Assembly (NCBI GenBank): GCA_963743705.1 | Contig: CAVUQS010000018.1 | Span: forward strand, 62,001 to 126,000 | Reading direction: 5' to 3' | Length of the DNA stretch: 64,000 nucleotides | Source: PALSA-243 sp963743705 | Lineage (GTDB): Bacteria > Acidobacteriota > Terriglobia > Bryobacterales > Bryobacteraceae | Shown here: positions 8,299 to 16,361 of the stretch, in pieces | Position numbering within the stretch: the stretch's first letter is position 1 | Layout of the letters: every line of letters begins with the position of its first letter | Position numbers and translations under genes: made by a program | The notes under the pieces: generated by a model | The model's database searches: none | Told to the model about the DNA's origin: nothing | Seen by the model: only the letters and a program-made list of their open reading frames with translations

Positions 8299-9773
8299 AC
8301 ACGAGCCAGAATCGCTGCCACGAGCCCTTCCGCCGTGAATTCCCGCGCTTCCGCCGTCACCTCGACGCCCAGATCGCGCGCCGTGCCCGAAGTAATCGGA
8401 CCGATGGATGCCACTTGAACCCCGCGCAGCGCGTCGGCTCCGACCGCTGCTACCAGATTCTGCACAGTGGATGAGCTGGTGAATGTGACCCAATCCGGTT
8501 TGCGCGGCGCGTGAAAGATCTCGCGGGCGCGCGTGGCCAGATCATCGGGGGCGACGGTGCAATAGGCTTCGACGACATCGACTAATGCCCCGCGGCGCGC
8601 CAGTTCCGAGGGGATTACATCGCGAGCGATGGCGGCCCGGGGGAGAAGGATGCGGCGGTCTTTGAGGTCGTGCGGCGCGAAGGCTTCGAGCAGACTCTCG
8701 GCGACGTACTCTTTGCCCATCAAGTCCACTTTCAGGTGAAGCGCTTCGACGGCGGCGCGCGTCGCGGGGCCAATGGCGCAGATGCGCGCGCGGAGATTGC
8801 GCCAATCGTAGGGCGATTGCGCGAGACGCGCGGTAAAGAAGCGGACGCCGTTGGCGCTGGTGAAGATGAGCCAATGGTAAGAATCGAGGCGAGCGATGGC
8901 GTTGTCGAGCGGCGCCGGATCGGCGGCGCCGCGAATCTCGATGGCGGGGAACTCGACAGTCTCCGCGCCGAGCACCGCGAGTTTCGACGAGAGACCATCG
9001 GCTTGTTCCCTGGCTCGCGTGACCACAATGCGGTTGCCGAAGAGGGGCAAGCGCTCATACCAATCGAGCTTCTGACGCAGGCGAACCACCTCGCCGACGA
9101 CGATGGTGGCGGGCGGCTTCATGCGCCGCTCGTCGATTTGCCCGGCGAGCGTGGCGAGGGTGCCGACCACGGTTTCCTGATCGGGGCGCGTGGCCCAACG
9201 CACGGCCATGGCTGGGGTTTCGGGCGCGCGGCCGCGGCCCATCAGCTCGCGCGCGATTTGCGGAAACGTGGTGAGGCCCATGAAGATCACGAGCGTTTCG
9301 GACATGCCGACCTTATCCCAATCGATTTGCTCGACAGCGTGACCGGTGACGAAGGTGACGGCGGACGTGTGATCTCGATGGGTGAGCGGCACGCCGGTGT
9401 AGGCTGCGATGCCGAGCGGCGTGGTGACGCCGGGAACGACCTCGAATGGGATTCCCGCATCGGCGAGGGCTTCCGCTTCTTCGCCGCCGCGGCCGAAGAT
9501 GAAGGGATCGCCGCCTTTCAAGCGCACGACGTTCCACCCGCGGCGCGCGCGCTCGATGAGCATGGCGCAGATCTCTTCCTGCGAGAGCGCATGCGCGGCC
9601 TTCTTCTTGCCGACATAGACGCGCTCGGCCTGCGGCGGCGCGAGATCGAGCAACGCTTCATTGGCGAGATGGTCGAACAGGATCGAATCGGCCTGCTCCA
9701 ACAGACGGCGGCCTTTGACGGTGATCAATTGCGGATCGCCGGGCCCCGCGCCCACGAGATAGACCTTGTTCAT
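8277..9773 (-). CDS. cobA-hemD: Fused uroporphyrinogen-III C-methyltransferase / uroporphyrinogen-III synthase
   Basis: A 498-residue bifunctional enzyme. Residues 1-245 are SUMT/CobA: VYLVGAGPGDPQLITVKG, VVRLKGGDPFIFGRGGEEAE, VPGVTTPLGIAAYTGVPLTHR and the SAM-site region. Residues about 255-498 are HemD: PLFGNRIVVTRAREQADGL, LIFTSANGVRFF and VTFTSSSTVQNL. HemD closes the tetrapyrrole ring; CobA methylates it toward sirohaem or cobalamin. ATG 9773 was chosen because it aligns with the family start and overlaps the hemC stop (ATGA); the longer frame upstream is a hemC shadow. It is the last gene of the haem operon. Confidence 0.95.
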   Translation of the reverse strand: MNKVYLVGAGPGDPQLITVKGRRLLEQADSILFDHLANEALLDLAPPQAERVYVGKKKAAHALSQEEICAMLIERARRGWNVVRLKGGDPFIFGRGGEEAEALADAGIPFEVVPGVTTPLGIAAYTGVPLTHRDHTSAVTFVTGHAVEQIDWDKVGMSETLVIFMGLTTFPQIARELMGRGRAPETPAMAVRWATRPDQETVVGTLATLAGQIDERRMKPPATIVVGEVVRLRQKLDWYERLPLFGNRIVVTRAREQADGLSSKLAVLGAETVEFPAIEIRGAADPAPLDNAIARLDSYHWLIFTSANGVRFFTARLAQSPYDWRNLRARICAIGPATRAAVEALHLKVDLMGKEYVAESLLEAFAPHDLKDRRILLPRAAIARDVIPSELARRGALVDVVEAYCTVAPDDLATRAREIFHAPRKPDWVTFTSSSTVQNLVAAVGADALRGVQVASIGPITSGTARDLGVEVTAEAREFTAEGLVAAILARVHFNDNR

Positions 9774-10663
9774 GCCCGGTCCAGCAGCGCGCGCGCTCCG
9801 CGCTCCAAAAGCTCCGCGCCCAAAGCCGCGCCGATCGATTCGGCTTCCGATGCCGCGCCGCTGCGCACGCCGCTGACGTGCTCGGAACCATCGGGCGTGA
9901 TCACGATTGCAGTCAGTCGCAGTGAGGCGCCGGTTGCCAACGCATATGCGCCAATCGGAACCTGGCAACCGCCGCCCAACGACCGCAACAACGCGCGCTC
10001 GGCCGTGACTGCGGCACGCGTATCGCGATGATCGAGCGCCGCGCAAGCCTCGAGCGCCGCGTCCGACTCTCGCGTTTCAATCGCCAGCGCGCCCTGCCCC
10101 GCGGCGGGACACATAATCTCTACCGGCAGCAACTCCGCGATGCGATTTTCCCAGTTAAGACGCCGCAACCCGGCCGACGCGAGCACGATAGCCGCATACT
10201 GGCCTTCATCCAGTTTTCGCAGCCGCGTATCGAGATTGCCGCGGATCGATTCGATTTGCAAATCCTGCCGCAGCCGCCGCAACTGCGCGCCGCGCCGCAG
10301 CGAGCTGGTGCCGACAACCGCGTCCTGCGGCAGATCCGCGAGTTTACGGCCGACCACCGCGTCACGCGGATCTTCGCGCGCAGGCAGCGCAGCCAAAGTC
10401 AGGCCTTCGGGCAACTCAGTCGGTAGGTCTTTGAGGCTGTGCACCGCCAAATCGGCGCGCCGATCGATCAGCGCCTCTTCGATTTCCTTCGTGAACAAGC
10501 CCTTGCCACCGATACGCGCGAGCGGCGCGTCCGTGATCTTGTCGCCGGTGGTCTTGACGATCTCGATGCGGCACTCGTGGCCTAATTCAGTGAGTCGTGC
10601 CTCCACCCAGCGAGCTTGCCAGAGCGCAAGCTGCGAGCCACGCGAAGCGATAGTGAGTCTCAT
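9770..10663 (-). CDS. hemC: Hydroxymethylbilane synthase (porphobilinogen deaminase)
   Basis: A 297-residue HemC of normal length. Motifs: LTIASRGSQLALWQA at the start, IVKTTGDKI, GGKGLFTKEIEEAL, AVHSLKDLPTELPEGL, and LGGGCQVPIGA with C233 as the dipyrromethane attachment cysteine. It polymerises four porphobilinogen molecules into hydroxymethylbilane in the cytoplasm. Its start overlaps the hemA stop and its stop overlaps the cobA-hemD start, each by ATGA, implying translational coupling through the operon. Confidence 0.96.
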   Translation of the reverse strand: MRLTIASRGSQLALWQARWVEARLTELGHECRIEIVKTTGDKITDAPLARIGGKGLFTKEIEEALIDRRADLAVHSLKDLPTELPEGLTLAALPAREDPRDAVVGRKLADLPQDAVVGTSSLRRGAQLRRLRQDLQIESIRGNLDTRLRKLDEGQYAAIVLASAGLRRLNWENRIAELLPVEIMCPAAGQGALAIETRESDAALEACAALDHRDTRAAVTAERALLRSLGGGCQVPIGAYALATGASLRLTAIVITPDGSEHVSGVRSGAASEAESIGAALGAELLERGARALLDRA

Positions 10664-11928
10664 CGGTCTTGCAGGTGAAACGCCTTTCGGATGGCAGCGA
10701 CCACGTGGGCGCCTTCCGGTTTGCCCGCGTGGCGGCGAAGCTCGGAGATGGGGCCGTGCGCGACCTTATTCAGGATGGCGCGCGTGAGCACCTCCATGGC
10801 TTCCTCCTGCTGGGGCGTAAATGGGCCGTATTTGCGCCGCACTTTGTCCAACTCCGCGGCGCGGATCTGTTCGAGCTGCGACTGAATTTCGACGATATCC
10901 GGCGCTACCTCGGCCACATTGAGGCGCGCCATGGTGCGCTCGACTTCTTCGGCGACCAATTCTTCGGCGCGTTCCGCCTCTTTGCGCCGTTCGCGGAGGT
11001 TGTTGTTCACGACCTGCTGCAGGTCGTCGATATCGTAGAGGAAGACGTTGTCGATCTCGTTCACCGAGGGCTCGATGTTGCGCGGCACGGCAATATCGAT
11101 CAGGAACATCGGCTTGTTGCGCCGCGCTGAGATCACGCGCTGCATGTCTTCGCGGGTGAGGATATAGTGCGGCGCGCCGGACGAGGCGATCACGATATCC
11201 ATCTCGGGCAGCATGCTCACGAAACGCGCGTATTCCACGGGCGTGCCCTGGAACAGCCTGGCCATTTCGACGGAATGCTCGTGGGTGCGGTTGGCAACGA
11301 AAACGTGCGCGGAGCCGGAGCGGCGCAGATGGCGCGCGGCGAGCTCAGACATCTTGCCCGCGCCGACAATCATGACGGTGCGGCCGTTCAGCGACCCGAA
11401 AATCTTGCGAGCGAGCTCGACCGCGGCGTAACTCACCGAAACCGCCGATTGCCCGATGCCGGTTTCCGAGCGCACGCGCTTGGCCACGCCGAAAGCGCGC
11501 GCCATCACGCCATCGAGCCAACCGCACAGCGCGCCACAATCCTTGGCGGCGCCGTACGCGGACTTGAGCTGGCCCAGAATCTGCGGTTCGCCGACCACCA
11601 TGGAATCGAGACTCGATGCCACGCGGAACAGATGATGGATGGCCTCGCGGCCTTCGCGCCGGTAGAGTTGCGGACCCAGCGCGGCGGCATCGATGCCTTT
11701 GCGCGAAGCGAGAAACGCAGCCACGACGGCGTCGGGATCGGATTCGTCTTCGGACGTCAACGTGATTTCGACCCGATTGCAGGTGGAGAGGATCATCGCC
11801 TCGAGTACGCCGGGGCGCGCTTTGAGATCGGCGAGTGCGGCTGCCATCGCGTCGTCGCGGATAGCGAGCGATTCGCGTACTTCGACCGGCGCCGTCTTGT
11901 GGCTCACTCCGATGACGGCGAGTCTCAT
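10660..11928 (-). CDS. hemA: Glutamyl-tRNA reductase
   Basis: A 422-residue enzyme making glutamate-1-semialdehyde from glutamyl-tRNA(Glu), first committed step of C5-pathway tetrapyrrole synthesis. The family signature GVSHKTAPVEVRE starts at residue 7, the catalytic cysteine is C50 in ILSTCNRVEI, the NADPH site is VMIVGAGKMSELAARHL, and the C-terminal dimerisation helix (ELDKVRRKYGPFTPQQ) is complete. ATG 11928 was chosen over a longer frame because the family begins here and it overlaps the upstream stop by ATGA. Confidence 0.96.
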   Translation of the reverse strand: MRLAVIGVSHKTAPVEVRESLAIRDDAMAAALADLKARPGVLEAMILSTCNRVEITLTSEDESDPDAVVAAFLASRKGIDAAALGPQLYRREGREAIHHLFRVASSLDSMVVGEPQILGQLKSAYGAAKDCGALCGWLDGVMARAFGVAKRVRSETGIGQSAVSVSYAAVELARKIFGSLNGRTVMIVGAGKMSELAARHLRRSGSAHVFVANRTHEHSVEMARLFQGTPVEYARFVSMLPEMDIVIASSGAPHYILTREDMQRVISARRNKPMFLIDIAVPRNIEPSVNEIDNVFLYDIDDLQQVVNNNLRERRKEAERAEELVAEEVERTMARLNVAEVAPDIVEIQSQLEQIRAAELDKVRRKYGPFTPQQEEAMEVLTRAILNKVAHGPISELRRHAGKPEGAHVVAAIRKAFHLQDR

Positions 11929-12746
11929 TGGCCCGCCAACAGCGCGCCCAAACGCGCATGCGCCACCCACGTGGCGGCTGAGCAGCCCAGCACGATTACG
12001 GTCATGAGCGCCGCTTTGCGCCCGCGCCATCCTGCGGTGGTGCGCAGGCAGATGAGCACGAGGTACGTGCCCCAGGTGAAGAAGGAAAAGGCGATTTGCG
12101 GCTGGGTGATCCATGCCGTTTTGTGCTCGACGAACGCCCAGATGCTGGCGGTGATCACAGCGAGCGTGATGAGCGCGAAGCCGACGCCCATGAAGGACGC
12201 GATGAAATCATCGAGGACGCCGAGGGCCGGCAGCCAGGCATAGGACTTGCGCGGCTGCTTGCTCTTCAGCGCGCGCTCCTGAACTAGATACAGCAGCGAC
12301 GCCAAAGCCATCAGCGCCAGCGCGGCGTATCCGAGCAGGGCGAGCGCGATATGCGCCGTGAGCCACGCGCTTCCCACCATGGGGCTGGGCCACGGACCTA
12401 CTGGATTGCCGAACGTCGCCACCAACGACATCACGAACACCAGGGGGAAAACGAAGACGCTCAGGCTTTCCAGCTTGTAGCGCCATTCGACAAACAGATA
12501 AAGGAGCACGATCAGAAACGCGCACATGGAGAGCGTTTCGTAGAAATTGGTGATGGGGCAGTGCTGCGTCGCCAGGCCATCTTCCACGATGGAGACAAAA
12601 TGGAAGACCGCGCCCAGGCAAAACCCGGCGATAGCGATTCGAAAGATGCTTTCGCGCCGGCGAACAAGCGTAAGGATGGCGTGGAGCAGACCGAGGGTGT
12701 ACAACGCGGCCGCGACACGGAGCCAAAAGACGCTTGTTTCAGGCAT
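11925..12746 (-). CDS. CcsA/HemX-like cytochrome c assembly membrane protein
   Basis: A 273-residue integral membrane protein with about eight hydrophobic segments, for example ALYTLGLLHAILTLV, FCLGAVFHFVSIV, AFLIVLLYLFV and VFVFPLVFVMSLVATF. Conserved histidines (H60-type in VFHFVS, TAHIALALLGYAAL) match the CcsA/HemX/CcmC superfamily that handles haem in System II cytochrome c maturation or regulates HemA. It is the first gene of the operon with hemA, hemC and cobA-hemD. HemX next to hemA is a known arrangement; whether this one matures cytochromes or stabilises HemA cannot be told apart here. Confidence 0.85.
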   Translation of the reverse strand: MPETSVFWLRVAAALYTLGLLHAILTLVRRRESIFRIAIAGFCLGAVFHFVSIVEDGLATQHCPITNFYETLSMCAFLIVLLYLFVEWRYKLESLSVFVFPLVFVMSLVATFGNPVGPWPSPMVGSAWLTAHIALALLGYAALALMALASLLYLVQERALKSKQPRKSYAWLPALGVLDDFIASFMGVGFALITLAVITASIWAFVEHKTAWITQPQIAFSFFTWGTYLVLICLRTTAGWRGRKAALMTVIVLGCSAATWVAHARLGALLAGQ

Positions 12747-12888
12747 GAAAACGAATCGTAAGGCCTATTATATCGGGCGGTGAAGCAGGCTGAGGGTTCG
12801 CCGGAGGCGCGCGACTTTCGTTCGCGCCGCCTTCGTGAAGTGAGATCATGGAGGTGACCGGAAAATCCAAGCGGCGCGGGTGTTTGCA

Positions 12889-13140
12889 ATGACCATCCAA
12901 CTCAATCCCGAACAGGAGCGGATCATCCAGAAGGAGATCCAAAGCGGCCATTTTCGAAGCGCGGACGAGGTGATCGATCACGCCTTGGCCGTATTGCGCG
13001 AAGAATCCAACATGGCGGAACGCGCCCCTGCGCCAACAGCTCGCAAGACGCTCTACGATCTACTCACGCAACCTCCCTTTGCCGGGTCTGAGCTGTCGCT
13101 GGAGAGGCGCCAGGCCGGTCATCTAGCGTGCTTCTCCTGA
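12889..13140 (+). CDS. Ribbon-helix-helix antitoxin with altered C-terminus
   Basis: An 83-residue protein from ATG 12889 (GTG 12880 is an alternative). The N-terminus (TIQLNPEQERIIQKEIQSGH, then FRSADEVIDHALAVL) is the ParD/CopG-type DNA-binding domain of type II antitoxins. The C-terminal toxin-binding tail includes LYDLLTQPPFAGSELSLER, typical of a subgroup that from memory ends in a short R-P-x-x stop and precedes a PIN toxin. Here the frame runs past into HLACFS, while the neighbouring frame reads R-P-V-I-stop at 13112-13126. This suggests a small deletion shifted the last codons. The expected toxin is absent (see next entry). Confidence 0.7.
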   Translation: MTIQLNPEQERIIQKEIQSGHFRSADEVIDHALAVLREESNMAERAPAPTARKTLYDLLTQPPFAGSELSLERRQAGHLACFS

Positions 13141-13151
13141 TTCGCAAGGCC
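13128..13151 (+). pseudogene. Possible 5' remnant of a PIN toxin gene
   Basis: Right after the alternative antitoxin stop (TAG 13124-13126), a GTG at 13128 reads VLLLIRKA. PIN toxins usually begin M-x-L-L-D-T-N, and one inserted base after CTG would give V-L-L-L-D-S here. Only about eight codons exist before the convergent TPR gene ends at 13152, so the toxin body is gone. The match is short; a chance resemblance is possible. Confidence 0.3.
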
Positions 13152-14921
13152 CTAGTCCGGCAAGCCGGATTTCTTGCGAAGCGCCTTCAGCCGCGGATCG
13201 CCTTGAAGCAAGGCCAACTCGGGAAATGTGAGAGCTCTTCCGAGTCGAACTGGCCCTAGAGAAACGAAGCGATCCAAAGCTTCGAACGCGCGGTCCTTGT
13301 CTCCCTCGCCGGCGAAGATCAGAGCTTGTTGGAACGGGTGGGTTTCAGCCGCAACCGCCAGTTTTTCGGCTTCCTCGCGGCGGCCGGCGCGCGCCAGGGC
13401 ATTACCGAGATAGGCCTGATCGAGACTTCCGGGGCTTGGGCGGAGGAGTTGGATTGCCTCCTCGAGTTTCCCCTGGCCTAACCGGGCCCGTCCCACACAC
13501 GGGCCCGGGTTCGACGATTTCCGGCAATGGCCGGCCGCCTCGTCGTAGCGGCGCGCCGAAATCAATACATACGCCAGGAGGCCCTGCACCTGAGGCGAGA
13601 GTGGATCGCTCTTCTCGGCGGAATGCAATTGCTGGAGTGAATCGTCAATCCGGCCGAGCGGCAAGAGATGGTACATGGCGAAATGGATGTTAGACAGCGA
13701 GCTATTGGGATCGAGCTCGATGGCGCGCCGGAAGCTTTTTCCCGACTGCTCCCATTGGCCGTCCCGTGCGCGAGAGACACCCAATGCGGTGTGCGCTTCG
13801 CCTGACAAAGGATCCAGCTGGATGGCTTTCTCGGCCGCAGCCCGCATTTTTAATAAGTCATCTTCCCGCTCGTTCGGCATGTTACCGGACCGGTATGCGT
13901 AAGCCAGGGCGAGACCCGCATAGGCCGGTAAGAATGCGGGGTCTTTGGCGAGCGCCTCCTCGTAATAACCGATAGCCTGATCGGTACCCGAGAGCGGACT
14001 CCGATTCTCTATCTCTATTACGCGTGCGCGAAGGTAAAGGTCGTAAGCCTCCACGCTGGTTTCGTAACGGCGCCGGCCGCGTCCCAGCTTCAGCCGCAGA
14101 CCGTTGACGATCCCATTGGATATCTCCCCCTGAATGGCAAACACGTCGGTCAATTCCCTGTCGTACTTACCCGACCACAGAGTGACATCGTCACGCACGC
14201 GTACCAGTTGGGAGTCGATCCGTAAGTGCTGGCCGGAACGCAGCACGGAACCCTCGAGGATGTAGTCGACGGCCAGTTGCTTTCCTACTTCATGCAAATC
14301 GCGCGGTTTTCCCTTAAAGGCAAACGAGGAGGTCTGAGAACGGACCGCCAAGCCATCGATGATGGATAAATTGCGGATAATCTCGTCGGTGAGGCCGTCG
14401 GCGAAATAGTCGTTGGCCGGATCCTGGTTCAAGTTTTGCAACGGCAGAACGGCGATCGAGAGGGGCGCGCTCTTCGTCTGAGCCCACCACCAACCGAGGG
14501 TCACGAGGCCAACCGCGCAAGCCGCCAGCGCAGGCAGCAGCCACTGCCGTCGAGCGGGCGTTTTTGGCGGAACCGGCGCTGCTTCGATGCAGCGAAAAAC
14601 CGGGACATAGCCGCCTTTCGGCAACTCCAAAATCACCGGGTCGCCGCTGCCCTGTCCGACGTAATACTCGGCGAGGCGCGCGCGGAGCCGCCCGGCTTCG
14701 GTGCGCACAATCGAATCCTGCTTGGGGTCGTAATCGCGATTGCCGAACACTTCCATGGCAATCACCGATTCCTTTAGCTCGTCGTCGCGCCCATCGAGAT
14801 GACGCTCAACGACAAAGCGCAGGAATCGCGAGAGGCGCTCGCTGCGCACGAAATTGGCGCTTGCCAAGGCCCGTTCCAACTGCAGGCGAACCGCCCGCGG
14901 CTCGCATTCGAACGTAGTCAC
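13152..14921 (-). CDS. TPR/TolB-type membrane regulator (adenylate-cyclase-like family)
   Basis: A 589-residue protein starting with GTG 14921. Residues 1-110 form the small conserved domain often annotated as adenylate-cyclase-like (FVRSERLSRFLRFVVE, LKESVIAMEVFGNRDYDP, SIVRTEAGRLRARLAEYY, LPKGGYVPVF). One membrane helix follows (LLPALAACAVGLVTLGWWW), then a TolB-N-like domain (SIAVLPLQNLNQDPANDYF, LTDEIIRNL, YILEGSVLRSG) and several TPR repeats to the end. There is no cyclase catalytic domain, so it more likely signals or regulates across the membrane. A paralogue of the first domain is at 43166-44458. Confidence 0.8.
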   Translation of the reverse strand: MTTFECEPRAVRLQLERALASANFVRSERLSRFLRFVVERHLDGRDDELKESVIAMEVFGNRDYDPKQDSIVRTEAGRLRARLAEYYVGQGSGDPVILELPKGGYVPVFRCIEAAPVPPKTPARRQWLLPALAACAVGLVTLGWWWAQTKSAPLSIAVLPLQNLNQDPANDYFADGLTDEIIRNLSIIDGLAVRSQTSSFAFKGKPRDLHEVGKQLAVDYILEGSVLRSGQHLRIDSQLVRVRDDVTLWSGKYDRELTDVFAIQGEISNGIVNGLRLKLGRGRRRYETSVEAYDLYLRARVIEIENRSPLSGTDQAIGYYEEALAKDPAFLPAYAGLALAYAYRSGNMPNEREDDLLKMRAAAEKAIQLDPLSGEAHTALGVSRARDGQWEQSGKSFRRAIELDPNSSLSNIHFAMYHLLPLGRIDDSLQQLHSAEKSDPLSPQVQGLLAYVLISARRYDEAAGHCRKSSNPGPCVGRARLGQGKLEEAIQLLRPSPGSLDQAYLGNALARAGRREEAEKLAVAAETHPFQQALIFAGEGDKDRAFEALDRFVSLGPVRLGRALTFPELALLQGDPRLKALRKKSGLPD

Positions 14922-15069
14922 CGGTTTTTAGCATATACCGTTCGAGAGACTTATGCGAACCGACGCGACGGCCCTTTACCCTTGTTTTCAATTACGTGCG
15001 GATGTATGAAACGCCCTTTGCAACGGGTTTTCACTGGTATTGGGCGCCGCGCGGCCCCATCATGCCAAC

Positions 15070-16359
15070 ATGCGAATCGTTCCCTGGCTGGTTCTGATCG
15101 GAGTCGCCGCTGCCAGCGCTCCAATTTGGGCTGGCGATGGGCTTGGCGTCCCACCCGGGAGAATCGTGGTGGGGACAGGCGACCCCAAGGTCGACGTTGC
15201 CGCGGTTCAGGCCGCCGTCGACCAAGGCGGCCGAGTCCTCCTGCGAGGACATTTCTCGTTTGATCAGCCACCAGGCAAGACCACGCCTCCCCAGGCGTTC
15301 TTACCCCGAATGGCGACAGTGGTGGTGTCCAAGGAAGTCGTGATCTCCGGCCTGCTGGACGAACGGGGCGAGATGGCGCGCATAGACGGCGGAACATGGC
15401 CCTTCGCAGTGGAAGCCTCAGGAGCTCACGTCGCCATTCAAGGGTTGCGCTTCGTGCGCCCGAAGCAGGGCGCGATCGAGGTAAATGCGGTCAACGGCCT
15501 GCAGATTGCGGACTGTCGCATCGAGGGCGTCGAGCCGCTGGCAAGCGGAGGAGCGCGGGCCGCACGGCTTGGTATCGGAATCGGCATCGCTACGACGCCG
15601 GACCCGCCAGCCCCCGCCGCACCGGGGCAACCGGAGAATATCTCCGGAACATTGTCTATCGTCAATAACTATATCGACGCGGTTGGGGGCACAACCAGCG
15701 ACGACACTCTCGGGATTCTGATTTTCAGCGCGGGCAAATCTCCGGACAGGCTCGTGGACGTTTACGTTACCGGAAACCACATCAGCAACGTCACCGAGCG
15801 TGCCGTGAATATACGGCAGCTTGGCGGGCGCGCCTATATTGAGCGGAACGTCATCACCACCGGGTCTATTGCGGGCGCAACTAACGGCGCGTCCCCCGAT
15901 GCGATTCATGCCTTCGGCGCCGGTTTGTATCTGATCGCGCACAATTCGATCCAATCCGACTGGGCGCGGGGGGCAGGCATCCGTGTGCACTCACGATTTG
16001 CCGATTGGCCCATCGCCGGCGCGATCGTGGTGGACAACGATGTGACTATGTCGGCTCCTGAGAGCGCGGTCTTCGGGCCAAACAGCGCCGGGATCGAGAT
16101 CAGAGGCTACGCCCAAAACAATGTGGTGCTCCACAACCGGATTCGCGGCCGCGCCAGGGCGGCGCTGGCGCTGGTTGCGCAGGAGCAGGGCGTTCCCGGG
16201 AAAAATGAATTCATTTCGAACGACCTGGAAGGCTTTCAGGCGTCGCTGGCCGGCGTGTTTGTGGACGCCGGCGTAAGCAACACGCTGGTGGTTGGACAGA
16301 AATGGAAAGTTCAGGACGGGGGCATCGGGACAGTGATCGTGAAACGGGGAGGCAAGTAG
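15070..16359 (+). CDS. Secreted right-handed beta-helix protein
   Basis: A 429-residue protein. ATG 15070 gives a clean signal peptide (MRIVPWLVLIGVAAASAPIWA). Short repeats of hydrophobic residues and Asn turns (ISNVTERAVNIRQLG, AIVVDNDVTMS, NNVVLHNRIRGRAR) are typical of right-handed parallel beta-helices of the pectate-lyase/NosD kind. The segment DPKVDVAAVQAAVDQGG and RVLLRGHFSFDQPPG is shared almost word for word with the gene at 18266, so the two are paralogues. No lyase catalytic residues could be assigned. First gene of a five-gene export operon; the next gene starts 2 bases after its stop. Confidence 0.8.
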   Translation: MRIVPWLVLIGVAAASAPIWAGDGLGVPPGRIVVGTGDPKVDVAAVQAAVDQGGRVLLRGHFSFDQPPGKTTPPQAFLPRMATVVVSKEVVISGLLDERGEMARIDGGTWPFAVEASGAHVAIQGLRFVRPKQGAIEVNAVNGLQIADCRIEGVEPLASGGARAARLGIGIGIATTPDPPAPAAPGQPENISGTLSIVNNYIDAVGGTTSDDTLGILIFSAGKSPDRLVDVYVTGNHISNVTERAVNIRQLGGRAYIERNVITTGSIAGATNGASPDAIHAFGAGLYLIAHNSIQSDWARGAGIRVHSRFADWPIAGAIVVDNDVTMSAPESAVFGPNSAGIEIRGYAQNNVVLHNRIRGRARAALALVAQEQGVPGKNEFISNDLEGFQASLAGVFVDAGVSNTLVVGQKWKVQDGGIGTVIVKRGGK

Positions 16360-16361
16360 AA

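Noticed and set aside
8670..10031. 453-codon plus-strand frame over cobA-hemD
   Set aside because: Antisense shadow of a well-defined enzyme fusion.
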